This document shows positions 18,730 to 26,948 of a stretch of 54,140 bases of DNA, piece by piece (position 1 is the stretch's first letter; each line of letters opens with the position of its first letter). The translations under genes were made by a program, and so were the position numbers. The notes under the pieces were generated by a model. It searched no databases, was not told the origin of the DNA, and saw only the letters and a program-made list of their open reading frames with translations. This stretch comes from Pseudomonas sp. GM78 (GTDB lineage Bacteria > Pseudomonadota > Gammaproteobacteria > Pseudomonadales > Pseudomonadaceae), in contig NZ_AKJF01000206.1 in NCBI RefSeq assembly GCF_000282475.1, positions 1-54,140 on the forward strand. Reading direction: 5' to 3'.

Positions 18730-18998
18730 TGTGTGTGCAGCCTGATAAGAAGGACTGGCAATTTAAACGGGGTGCAGGTGCGGTGTCGAATGACGGCTTC
18801 TGGTTTTATGACCTTTTTACTGCCTGGAAATTGTGTGTAGGACGTGTGCGCTTATCCGTTAAACATCACCCGAGAGTGCTTGTTTAAAGGCTCCTACAGT
18901 TACCGGATGAAAGCCACAAAACCTTGCGCCGCTGCCTACGGTTACGCCAGAATCCGCCGGCTTGTGCGCCTTGGGGGTCATCGGTAACTTGATTCGCG

Positions 18999-19215
18999 TC
19001 ACTGCCCATCAGTGATCGGGTTTAGCAGCCTGTGGTCAATCGAAGCTCATCTGCATCCAGAGAGTCAGGTCATTTTATGCCTGCACTTTATGGTAGCTGT
19101 GCGCAGGGCGCCCTCGGGCGCGCCGGTTTCGGTTCTCCCCGGTCTGCTAACCTGCGCACGGCTGCCACCCATCGTTTAGCAGCGATTCGGTGACGGCTCC
19201 AATTGTTGGAGAATC
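18999..19215 (+). ncRNA. Probable structured RNA leader upstream of the DUF6124 gene
   Basis: Several stems can be read by eye: a 6-bp hairpin TCACTG/CAGTGA (18999-19004 with 19010-19015); a 17-bp stem between 19091-19107 and 19151-19167 with two G-U pairs (core GTGCGCAGG/CCTGCGCAC); and an internal GCGCC/GGCGC hairpin (19108-19121). CTGCTAA (19144-19150), inside the loop of the long stem, is complementary to TTAGCAG both at 19022-19028 and at 19176-19182, so two mutually exclusive pseudoknots are possible. The last partner lies about 25 nt before the GGAG of the downstream gene. The 490-bp gap 18730-19219 also holds two short open frames, 18907-18987 (26 codons) and 19077-19193 (38 codons), the second coinciding with the structure. 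Boundaries are approximate. Confidence 0.5.
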
Positions 19216-19219
19216 GAAT

Positions 19220-19576
19220 ATGTTCAAAGTCACACCCAATCCCCCGGACACCGATCCCGCATCCCCCTACGAACCCGATTCAAAAAAGCTCAACGAGGCT
19301 GCCGAACGTGCCCTCAATTACCATTTCCCCTCGACGGCCGATATCAAGGCCACCCCACGAACGCCCAGCACTTTGTTTGCCGTGAACCCGCAAGCCACGA
19401 CCGAAACGCTGGTGGTGTACCTGGTCGAAACCTTGGCCTCGGTGGATGTGATGGTTCATCAGTTGGTCGATCATCTGGACGGTGGCGATCGCCATGCGCT
19501 GCTGGGTATTTCCAACAGCATCATGCTGGCGGAGATCACCGCGAACCGGGTGCTGGATCGGATTGATCCGCGCTGA
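19220..19576 (+). CDS. DUF6124-family protein
   Basis: A 118-residue acidic, soluble protein of a family I recognise only from Pseudomonas; function unknown. The N-terminal third is proline-rich (NPPDTDPASPYEPDSKKL), followed by a helical C-terminal half (TETLVVYLVETLASVDVMVH, QLVDHLDGGDRHALLGIS). GGAG eight bases upstream fixes the ATG at 19220; the frame itself opens at 19190. It follows the structured leader and is followed by a REP array. No neighbour explains its job. Confidence 0.8.
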   Translation: MFKVTPNPPDTDPASPYEPDSKKLNEAAERALNYHFPSTADIKATPRTPSTLFAVNPQATTETLVVYLVETLASVDVMVHQLVDHLDGGDRHALLGISNSIMLAEITANRVLDRIDPR

Positions 19577-19593
19577 AAGATCGTACCGAGGAC

Positions 19594-19858
19594 CTGTAGG
19601 AGCGAGCCTGCTCGCGAAAAACGTCCAGGCAACGGGCTCATCCAGATGGCCCGCGTTATCGTTGACGTCCATCGCGAGCAGGCTCGCTCCCACAGGGGGA
19701 GCGCGTTCATCCAGACGGCCCGCGTCATCGTTGACGTCCATCGCGAGCAGGCTCGCTCCCACACGGGAGTGCGATCATTCAGACGGATCGCGTCATCGTT
19801 GACGTCCATCGCGAGCAGGCTCGCTCCTACAGGGGTAATGCGTTCATTCAGGCGGGGG
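19594..19858. repeat. REP array: one inverted and three tandem ~69-bp units
   Basis: An inverted REP (GTAGGAGCGAGCCTGCTCGCG, about 19596-19616) is followed by three tandem copies starting at 19652, 19721 and 19789. Each reads CGCGT(T/C)ATCGTTGACGTCC, ATCGCGAGCAGGCTCGCTCC and CACAGG. The periods are 69 and 68 bp. The array fills the gap between the convergent DUF6124 and phaC genes; such elements are mobilised in trans by REP-associated transposases and can protect mRNA ends. Confidence 0.9.
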
Positions 19859-19863
19859 CAGTC

Positions 19864-21657
19864 TCAACGCTCCATGACATAGGTGCCAGGGGCGGGGCAG
19901 AGGGTCGGGTACTTGCGCGAGCCTTGCTTCTTCGGCGCCGGCAGCTGTTCGCCCGAGCGCTGCCCGATCCATTCGCGCCAATGCGGCCACCAGCTGCCTT
20001 GCTGGCGCTCACCGGCGTTCTGTAGCCAGGTTTGCGGGGTCTCCTCAGAGGCAGGCGCGGCGTAGTAGAACGACTTGGGATTGCCCGGCGGGTTCACCAG
20101 GCTCTGCAGGTGGCCGGCGTTGGACAGCACGTAGGTGGCGTCTTCGCCAAACAGCCGGGCGGTGCCGTAGCAGCCCTGCCAGGGGGTGATGTGGTCGGTG
20201 GTGCCGCCCACCACATAAGCGCCCACTTTTACCTGGGTCATGTCGATTGACTCGCCGGCAATCTCCAGGGTGTTCGGGTTGCTGTAGGGGTTCTGCTGGA
20301 CCAGGTCGAGGTAGTCGGCGTGCAGCTGGGCGGGCAGTCGCGTGGTGTCGTCGTTCCAGGCCAGGATGTCGAAGGCCGGCGGCTTGTTGCCCAGCAGGTA
20401 GTTGTTGACCCAGTAGTTCCAGATCAGGTCGTTGGGCCGCATCCAGGCGAACATGCGGGCCATGCCCTGGCCGCTCAGCACGCCTTTGCGCCGGGAACTG
20501 GCCTTGGCTGCACGCAGGGCGGACGGGGTGGTGAACAGCCCCAGGGTGGTGTCGTCCAGCGCCGAGGGCATGTCGAGTACGCACACCGCCCAGCTGGTAT
20601 TGGCCACCTTGTGGCCTTCGCCACGGGCCGCCAGCCAGCCGAGGTAGGCCGCCATGGTGATGCCGCCCGAGCAGGAGCCCCACATGTTCACATCCGGGCT
20701 GCCGGTGATCTTGCGCGCCACGTCCACGGCCTGGTCGAGGCACAGCGCGTATTCGGACAAGCCCCAGTCGCGGTGCTCTCGGGTGGGGTTGCGCCAGCTG
20801 ATGACGAAGAGGGTCACGCCGCTGTCTTGAATCCACTTGATCAGGCTTTTTTCCGGCGACAGGTCGATGGCGTAGTACTTATTGATTTGCGGCGGCGACA
20901 TCACCAGGGGCCGGGCATAGACATTTTCGGTGGTGGGCGAGAACTGCAGCAGCTCGAACATCTCGTTGCGAAACACCACTTGGCCCTTGGCCGTGGCGAT
21001 GTTTTCGCCCACCGTGAACGGCGTGCTGTCGACCTGTCTCGGCAGCCCACGGTTGTGCAGCATATCCTCGCCGAATTGGCGGATGCCCCTGGCCAGGCTC
21101 ATGCCACCGGTGTCCACCAGCTTGCGCAGCGCCGCCGGATTGGTCAGCGGTGAGTTGCTCGGTGCCACGGCATCGGCCAGCAGCGTTGCGACGAATCGGG
21201 CCCGGCTCTTTTCCAGCGGGGCAAGGTCGGTGGATTCGATGAAGCGGGTCAGTTCACTCTGGCCGGCCAGGTAGCTCTGCAGCAGCGCGTGCAGGAAGGC
21301 GTTGGATTGCCAGGCCGGATCGGCGAAGCGCTTGTCCTTCGGGTCCGGCGCGATGCTGGAGTTGCCGCGGACGATGCCGCGCAGCGACTTCAGGTAGCCA
21401 CCCAGATGAGCGCCAGCCTTGAGCGGCGACTTGCCCACGGCCTTGACCAGGTAACCGGCAGAGCTCGCCAGGTCCGCCGCACGCACGCTGACCAGCGGAT
21501 TGGCTGCCAGGGTCTGGTTGGCAGCCGTGCCGATCAGCTCTTGTTGCTGGGTGTCGCCCGGAAGATCGCCATCCTTGCGGGTGCGACGTTTTCGGGCGGT
21601 TGCCGGGGGACGCTGGGCGGGGGTTACGGACTCGGTCGTTCGGGTGGATCTGCTCAT
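19864..21657 (-). CDS. phaC: Class II poly(3-hydroxyalkanoate) synthase, orphan copy
   Basis: A 597-residue polymerase that joins medium-chain (R)-3-hydroxyacyl-CoA into PHA granules. The lipase-like box WGSCSGG places the nucleophile at Cys329, with Asp488 (GTTDHITPW) and His516 (LSNAGHLQSLVNPPGNP) completing the triad. FAWMRPNDLIWNYWVNNYLL and the ending PGTYVMER are class II hallmarks. It is about 35 residues longer than PhaC1/PhaC2 because of a basic, Ser/Thr/Pro-rich N-terminal tail (ARKRRTRKDG). It is not in the usual phaC1-Z-C2-D-F-I order: no depolymerase, phasin or phaD is adjacent. It is therefore an extra synthase, possibly with different specificity. Confidence 0.93.
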   Translation of the reverse strand: MSRSTRTTESVTPAQRPPATARKRRTRKDGDLPGDTQQQELIGTAANQTLAANPLVSVRAADLASSAGYLVKAVGKSPLKAGAHLGGYLKSLRGIVRGNSSIAPDPKDKRFADPAWQSNAFLHALLQSYLAGQSELTRFIESTDLAPLEKSRARFVATLLADAVAPSNSPLTNPAALRKLVDTGGMSLARGIRQFGEDMLHNRGLPRQVDSTPFTVGENIATAKGQVVFRNEMFELLQFSPTTENVYARPLVMSPPQINKYYAIDLSPEKSLIKWIQDSGVTLFVISWRNPTREHRDWGLSEYALCLDQAVDVARKITGSPDVNMWGSCSGGITMAAYLGWLAARGEGHKVANTSWAVCVLDMPSALDDTTLGLFTTPSALRAAKASSRRKGVLSGQGMARMFAWMRPNDLIWNYWVNNYLLGNKPPAFDILAWNDDTTRLPAQLHADYLDLVQQNPYSNPNTLEIAGESIDMTQVKVGAYVVGGTTDHITPWQGCYGTARLFGEDATYVLSNAGHLQSLVNPPGNPKSFYYAAPASEETPQTWLQNAGERQQGSWWPHWREWIGQRSGEQLPAPKKQGSRKYPTLCPAPGTYVMER

Positions 21658-22054
21658 GACGGTTCTCGTGTTTCCGGGTGCTGGGCCCGGTTGTTATTTT
21701 GTTCCGACTCTAGGCTGTAGCAGGGGGCGGCCACCTCGCATTGCACGACAGCGATTTTTCATTTCATGACAAGGGGCATCGGGCGCCGACGAGTTGAGCG
21801 GATGGCTTGCGGGAAAGGTGGTGGCTACGAAAATGCGTCGCGGTGTTATTTTCATAAGCTTTGGCAGTTGGTTTTTTTCTTACCGGTGGCTGTCAGCAAT
21901 ATCTTTTGCGCCCGGGGCAAATACCCCGGCTGGCAAGCGGATGAACTACGCTGCAAACACAACCCCGCAGATCGAAGAAACAGTGCGCAAGGAATCCAGC
22001 TGACCCTTCTTCGGGATCCGGCATCCCTGATCGCCACCACCCGGAGCACGCTCC
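21658..22054. other. 397-bp intergenic region
   Basis: This holds the phaC promoter (reading left) and the phospholipase D promoter (reading right). A 56-codon open frame at 21833-22003 starts MRRGVIFISFGSWFFSYRW and could encode a small membrane peptide, but it has no clear ribosome site and no recognised family. I see no hairpin with a T-tract and no repeat. Confidence 0.4.
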
Positions 22055-23629
22055 GTGAGAATCAAACAGCCCCCGCTTGCGCTTCTGTTGATCGCCTTGC
22101 TGTTTGGTGGCTGCACGACACTCAATGTCCCTCACGAACCCAGTCAAGCCTTGCCCGCGAGCGATTCGGCGTTCGGTCGTTCCATCCAGGCCCAGGTAGC
22201 CCCGCATCAGGGCCAATCAGGCTTTCGCTTGCTATCGGACAGTGCCGAGGCTTTCACCGCCCGCGCCGAGCTGATTCGCAACGCCCAAAGCAGCCTCGAC
22301 TTGCAGTATTACATCGTCCACGACGGCATCAGTACGCGGATCCTGGTGAGCGAGCTGCTCGACGCCGCCGACCGCGGAGTCCGCGTGCGGATTCTGCTCG
22401 ATGACACCACCAGCGATGACCTGGACAAGATTATCGCGACGCTGGCGGCGCACCCGCGGATGCAGATCCGCGTGTTCAATCCGCTGCACCTGGGCCGCAG
22501 CACCGTCGTGACGCGAACCATGGGCCGACTGTTCAACTTGTCGCGGCAACACCGGCGCATGCACAACAAACTGTGGCTGGTGGACAACAGCGTGGCCATC
22601 GTCGGAGGGCGCAATCTGGGGGACGAGTATTTCGATGCCGAGCCGAACAAGAATTTCACCGACATCGACATGCTCAGTGTCGGCCCGGTTGCCGAGCAGT
22701 TGGGGCATAGTTTTGACCAGTACTGGAACAGCGCCTTGAGCAAGCCGATCGAGCAATTTCTCTCGTTCAGGCCGACCACCAGGGACCTGGAAAATACCCG
22801 GACCCGGCTGGACGAATCCCTGGAGGAAACGCGCAAACAGAATCATGCCCTCTACCAACAGTTGATGACCTACACCACTCACCCACGCATGGAAGTCTGG
22901 CGGCGGGAGCTGATCTGGGCCTGGAACACGGCGATGTGGGATGCCCCGAGCAAGGTCTTGTCGAAGGGCGAACCCGGCGCGCACCTGCTGTTGACCACCC
23001 AGTTGGCCCCCGAGCTTGATGGGGTCACCAAGGAGCTGATCATGGTGTCGGCCTACATGGTGCCGGGCCAACCGGGGGTGCTGTACTTGACTAATCGTGC
23101 CGACGCCGGCGTGTCGATCCGCCTGCTGACCAACTCACTGGAAGCCACCGATGTGCCCGCCGCGCACGGTGGTTACGGCCCTTATCGCAAAACCCTGCTG
23201 GAGCATGGCGTGCAGTTGTACGAGTTACGCCGCCAGTCCGGCGACAATGACGACAGCGACAGCGGACCGCGTCTGTTTCACAGCGGATCCTCCAACAGTT
23301 CCGACTCCAGCCTGCACAGCAAGGCGATGATTTTCGACCAGCAGAAAGCGTTTATCGGCTCGTTCAATTTCGACTCGCGCTCATTATTGTGGAACACCGA
23401 AGTCGGGGTGCTGGTGGACAATCCGCAACTCGCCGCACGGGTGCGCGAACTGGCCCTGGAGGGGATGGCACCGCCTCTCAGCTACCATGTCCTGCTGGAA
23501 AAGAATCAGGTGGTCTGGGTCACCGAGGATGACGGCAAACAGCATACGTTGACCGAGGAGCCGGGGAGTTGGTGGCGACACTTCAATTCGTGGCTCAGCA
23601 GCACGATCGGGCTGGAGAAAATGTTATAG
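22055..23629 (+). CDS. Phospholipase D-family lipoprotein
   Basis: A 524-residue protein starting at GTG, with a lipoprotein signal (ALLLIALLFGGC, lipid-modified Cys20). Two HKD motifs are complete: H170-K172-D177 (HNKLWLVD, then GGRNLGDEY) and H421-K423-D428 (HSKAMIFD, then GSFNFDSRS). This is the layout of cardiolipin-synthase-like and phosphatidyltransferase PLD enzymes; relatives of this lipoprotein type are often annotated as PLD-like only. It should face the periplasm from a membrane anchor. A GGAG is about eight bases before the GTG. Substrate not readable. Confidence 0.9.
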   Translation: MRIKQPPLALLLIALLFGGCTTLNVPHEPSQALPASDSAFGRSIQAQVAPHQGQSGFRLLSDSAEAFTARAELIRNAQSSLDLQYYIVHDGISTRILVSELLDAADRGVRVRILLDDTTSDDLDKIIATLAAHPRMQIRVFNPLHLGRSTVVTRTMGRLFNLSRQHRRMHNKLWLVDNSVAIVGGRNLGDEYFDAEPNKNFTDIDMLSVGPVAEQLGHSFDQYWNSALSKPIEQFLSFRPTTRDLENTRTRLDESLEETRKQNHALYQQLMTYTTHPRMEVWRRELIWAWNTAMWDAPSKVLSKGEPGAHLLLTTQLAPELDGVTKELIMVSAYMVPGQPGVLYLTNRADAGVSIRLLTNSLEATDVPAAHGGYGPYRKTLLEHGVQLYELRRQSGDNDDSDSGPRLFHSGSSNSSDSSLHSKAMIFDQQKAFIGSFNFDSRSLLWNTEVGVLVDNPQLAARVRELALEGMAPPLSYHVLLEKNQVVWVTEDDGKQHTLTEEPGSWWRHFNSWLSSTIGLEKML

Positions 23630-23672
23630 GGCGAGATCTCCATTCATTTCACTTTCAGGGCCAGGGTGAATC

Positions 23673-24071
23673 ATGCGGATGTGGACAGGCGGCACCGCGC
23701 GGCTTATCAGCCAATTGATGATGGCTGCGTGTATCAGCCTCATCGCAATCGTCACTCATGTGCAGGCTCAAGCCACACCTCAAGCCACTCAATAGATAAA
23801 AGGCTTGCTGGACTTTGTCGAACACAGTGAGTGTCAGTTTGTGCGCAACGGCAGCGAATACCCGGGTCCGCGCGCTCGGGCGCATCTGGAAAAGAAACTG
23901 AATTATCTCGAAGGCAAGCACCTGGTGAACAGCGCAGAAGACTTTATCGATCTTGCTGCCACTAAAAGCAGTGTGAGTGGCCGCGCCTATGAGGTGCGCT
24001 GTCCAGAAGGTGTAGAACCGGCAAGCACCTGGTTGAAGAGGGAACTGGAGAGGCAACGGCAACTTCATTGA
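23673..24071 (+). pseudogene. DUF5329-family secreted protein interrupted by one TAG
   Basis: From the ATG at 23673 (AGGGTG upstream) a 40-codon signal peptide (MMAACISLIAIVTHVQAQA) leads directly, in the same frame, into the TAG at 23793-23795. It then continues as a full DUF5329 domain (LLDFVEHSECQFVRNGSEYP, SAEDFIDLAATKSS, YEVRCPEG) to the stop at 24069-24071. One base change (CAG or GAG to TAG) explains it; no frameshift is present. Either the gene is dead, or the protein starts inside at TTG 23805 without its signal, or the stop is read through. The domain is otherwise intact, so the change looks recent. Confidence 0.8.
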
Positions 24072-24216
24072 TATTGTCTCAAGTCTGATAACAGCCAGGA
24101 TGGCAATGGGCTTTTTCACTTACATAATGTGAAGCGTATTGACCCAACCAAGATGTCACCTACCTGTGCCAAAACTTCAAAGCAGGTGTGATTTATTAGC
24201 TATATCCATCAATTCT

Positions 24217-24288
24217 CGTCGGGTTTCTAATTTGCGGACGGTGAACTCCAACGCTCTCATTGTTTTGGAGTCGCCTGCAAACCCGACG
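24217..24288. promoter_or_regulatory. Nested inverted repeats upstream of the MFS gene
   Basis: CGTCGGGTTT (24217-24226) and AAACCCGACG (24279-24288) are a perfect 10-bp inverted repeat. Inside it, ACTCCAA (24245-24251) and TTGGAGT (24265-24271) form a perfect 7-bp one. The outer arms are 62 bp apart start to start, close to six helical turns. The structure ends 68 bp before the MFS ATG, in a 285-bp gene-free stretch. It could be an operator pair, a leader RNA or a small repeat element. Confidence 0.45.
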
Positions 24289-24356
24289 TTGCGAATGCTC
24301 TGCGCTGATCAATTGTCGGGGAACAATAAAAAGAAAACTCAGCGGGAGATATTCCT

Positions 24357-25745
24357 ATGGGCCTCGCTCAAGAAAAAGCAGCTGTTATTCCGTCGTTCAC
24401 CCGGGTTTCCAAAGGTGCAGGAACAGCCTCGTGGGGCGCAATGGCGTTGCTCTGGCTGGTCTACGCCATGGACGCCAACTCACGCCAGATGTTCTTTATG
24501 GTATTGCCTTCGATCACCAGCGAATTCAAAACCAGTGCAGAGATGACAGGCCTGCTCGCGGCGTTTATCACCATCGCAACATCGTTGATCGCTGTGCCTT
24601 GCATGATCTGGGCTGACAAGGGCGGGCAAGGTTGGATGAGGAAGTACCGGCACCTGCCAATCGTGATTGCCTACACGCTTTTTACCTTTCTGACCGGGTT
24701 GAATTTCCTGACCGGTTCACTTGGAGTGCTGGTGGCGTTGCAGGTGATTTCACACGCCTTTGGTGGTGCCGGTGAGGCCATCGAAGTCACGTCGTTGTCC
24801 GAGTGGTGGTCTCGCGAAAGGCGAGGGTTTGCGTTGGGTCTGCATCACACTGGCTATCCGTGGGGGACGTTGATCGGTGGTCTGGCGATCAGTGCATTGC
24901 TGAACGCCTACGGTCCGGAGAACTGGCGCCTGGCCTTCCTGCTGTTTCCGGTGCCAATGATCATCATCTTTTCCATCTACTGGTGGTTCTGCACGAAAAA
25001 GCGCTATGAGTCGTTTGTCGATCACGTGCGTGAGGTTGGGGAAACCGTTCCGGCGTTGAGTGCAGCCCAGGGGGTAGTGGCGCCACCCGAAGGTGCCTTT
25101 CGCTCGGCGATGCGCAATCCGAACATCAGCACCATCGCATTGGTCTCGATGCTCGCCATCGTCGGTTATTTCGGGATCAGTTTCTGGCTGCCGCAGTACC
25201 TGGCCTTCGTGGCGCATTACAACTTCGCCGAGGCCGCGGCGTATTCCGTGTTGTTCACCATCACCGGTGGCATCGGGCAAATCGTCTGGGGTTGGATCTC
25301 TGACCGCATGGGCCGCAAGCTTTGCCTGATGATTGTTTTCGCCTGGCTGGCGATTGGCATGTACCTCTTCCAGTTCACGTCCTTGAGCCTGACATGGCTG
25401 GTCTGCATTCAGTTGTTCGCCGGTTTTGCGATGAACGCGCCTTATACCTTGCTGTATGCGATCGCCTTCGATTCAGCCAAACCCGGTACATCCGGCATCG
25501 CCGGCTCGATTGTCAACGTGGGCATCTACGCCGGCGGCTTCGGGCCTTTTGTGATCGGCATGTTCATTGGTGCAGGCGGCGGTTTCGATCAGGTGGCGGG
25601 TTACAACTACGCGCTGTATTTCATTTCCGGATTGATGATCGTCGCTGCGTTTGTCACAGCCTTTTTTACCCGGGAAACCACCGGCTGGTTCCTCAAGCAC
25701 GACCGGGCGCTGGTGTCCAAGGCGTCCTGCAACATGGCCGGTTGA
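24357..25745 (+). CDS. MFS carrier (probably aromatic or organic acid)
   Basis: A 462-residue transporter with about twelve membrane spans. YAMDANSRQMFFMVLPSI is the first-helix signature, EWWSRERRGFALGLHHTGYP the conserved loop after the fifth span, and WISDRMGRKLCLM (about 312-324) the second A-type loop. GGGAG lies before the ATG. It is the first gene of a probable unit with the alpha/beta hydrolase and cupin dioxygenase downstream, so an aromatic ketone or acid is a reasonable guess for its cargo. Confidence 0.88.
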   Translation: MGLAQEKAAVIPSFTRVSKGAGTASWGAMALLWLVYAMDANSRQMFFMVLPSITSEFKTSAEMTGLLAAFITIATSLIAVPCMIWADKGGQGWMRKYRHLPIVIAYTLFTFLTGLNFLTGSLGVLVALQVISHAFGGAGEAIEVTSLSEWWSRERRGFALGLHHTGYPWGTLIGGLAISALLNAYGPENWRLAFLLFPVPMIIIFSIYWWFCTKKRYESFVDHVREVGETVPALSAAQGVVAPPEGAFRSAMRNPNISTIALVSMLAIVGYFGISFWLPQYLAFVAHYNFAEAAAYSVLFTITGGIGQIVWGWISDRMGRKLCLMIVFAWLAIGMYLFQFTSLSLTWLVCIQLFAGFAMNAPYTLLYAIAFDSAKPGTSGIAGSIVNVGIYAGGFGPFVIGMFIGAGGGFDQVAGYNYALYFISGLMIVAAFVTAFFTRETTGWFLKHDRALVSKASCNMAG

Positions 25746-25829
25746 GGCTGTCGTTGCGACTGAAAAAAACCTACCTGCAACCATTAAAAAAATTCCCTCG
25801 CGGGGATGTCCAGCGTCAGGAGAATCAAC

Positions 25830-26666
25830 ATGCAACACATCAACCATTCACACGGCAACCACATTCAGGTCAACGGCACGACACTATGGGTCGAAGACAC
25901 CGGTGAAGCCGACCTGCCAGTCGTTCTGTGCCTCCATTCCTGCTTTCTCGACGGGACCATGTTCGATGGCCTGGTCGAGGCCGCCGCTGGCAAGTTTCGG
26001 GTCATACGGCCCGACTTCAGGGGGCAGGGTAAAAGTGCCCTGGAGGATGTCGATATCATCACCATGGATCAATGTGCGGACGACATGGAAGCGCTGATTG
26101 AAAGGATGGAACTCGACTCGATCAATGTCATGGCCCAGTCCATGGGCGGCGATGTCGCGTTCAGGCTGATTGCGCGGCGCCAGGAACTGTTCCGCTCACT
26201 GGTGGTTGCAGGGTCCTCGGCCTGCGGCGAGCCGCCCGAGCAAGGCGCGCGCTTTGCGCAATGGGTGGTCGATGCAGGTCAGCAGGGTTTCGTCGGTGAG
26301 ATTCTCGACATGACCATGGAAGTGATGTTCGGCAAGACCACGCGCCACAACCCTGAAAAACAAGAATTGATCGCTTACTGGCGCGACCGGATCGAAGCGC
26401 TGCCGAAAACCCTGCGCCCGGCGATGAAAGGGGTGATGCACCGTGAGAGCTCGGTTGAGCTGTTGTCGTCGATCAATATTCCGGTGCTGATCATCAATGG
26501 AGAAGAGGACATGCCACGGCCGCCGGCGTGGTCCGATGAAATGAAGCGGGAGCTGCAGAATTCGAAGCTGATGCGGCTAAGCGGGATCGGGCACAGCCCG
26601 ACGCTGGAGGCGCCTGAGTGGGTGCTGCCAGCAATCATCGACTTCTATTCAAATCCACGCGTTTGA
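25830..26666 (+). CDS. Alpha/beta hydrolase
   Basis: A 278-residue single-domain hydrolase. The nucleophile elbow is AQSMGG (Ser104), the acid Asp227 (INGEEDMPRP) and the base His255 (GIGHSPTLEAPEW). FRGQGKS after the second strand is typical of enol-lactonase/C-C hydrolase relatives such as 3-oxoadipate enol-lactonase. AGGAG sits eight bases before the ATG. It lies 84 bp after the MFS stop. Function within an aromatic-ketone or ester pathway is inferred from context. Confidence 0.88.
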   Translation: MQHINHSHGNHIQVNGTTLWVEDTGEADLPVVLCLHSCFLDGTMFDGLVEAAAGKFRVIRPDFRGQGKSALEDVDIITMDQCADDMEALIERMELDSINVMAQSMGGDVAFRLIARRQELFRSLVVAGSSACGEPPEQGARFAQWVVDAGQQGFVGEILDMTMEVMFGKTTRHNPEKQELIAYWRDRIEALPKTLRPAMKGVMHRESSVELLSSINIPVLIINGEEDMPRPPAWSDEMKRELQNSKLMRLSGIGHSPTLEAPEWVLPAIIDFYSNPRV

Positions 26667-26711
26667 AAGAATGGCTCGTGGCTGATTGCCCAACAAACGA
26701 ATGCTCTCCCT

Positions 26712-26812
26712 TGTCGGCGCGAGCAAGCTCGCGATGAACTCGTGAGCACCGCGTTTAACCAGAAAGCACGCGTTATCGTTAACGACCATCGCGAGCATGC
26801 TCGCTCCTACAG
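26712..26812. repeat. REP pair
   Basis: GCGAGCAAGCTCGCGA (26719-26734) and TCGCGAGCATGCTCGCTCC (26789-26807, followed by TACAG) are two REP palindromes in the gap between the hydrolase and cupin genes. The second is preceded by CGCGTTATCGTTAACG, the same flank found in the array at 19652, so they belong to one family. Confidence 0.85.
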
Positions 26813-26948
26813 TTATGACCAGACGTCACATCTGGTGTGATCAGGTAGCTATTTTCGTCGATAGATCAGTCACCTAACCTTTCAACCAGCCACCGTTCAG
26901 GCGCGATTGCGATGCTGTGAACGCTTTGAAAAACCGAGAGGCCTAAAA

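Noticed and set aside
19594-19858. CRISPR array
   Set aside because: Units are tandem with a 69-bp period, the palindrome is REP-type, the intervening sequence is also repeated, and no cas genes are present.
20320-21153. Plus-strand frame opposite phaC
   Set aside because: Shadow of the PHA synthase, whose catalytic triad and termini are unambiguous.
23805-24071. Stand-alone cytoplasmic DUF5329 gene starting at TTG
   Set aside because: The same frame upstream encodes a clear signal peptide, so a nonsense change in one gene explains the data better; internal initiation is kept only as a possibility.
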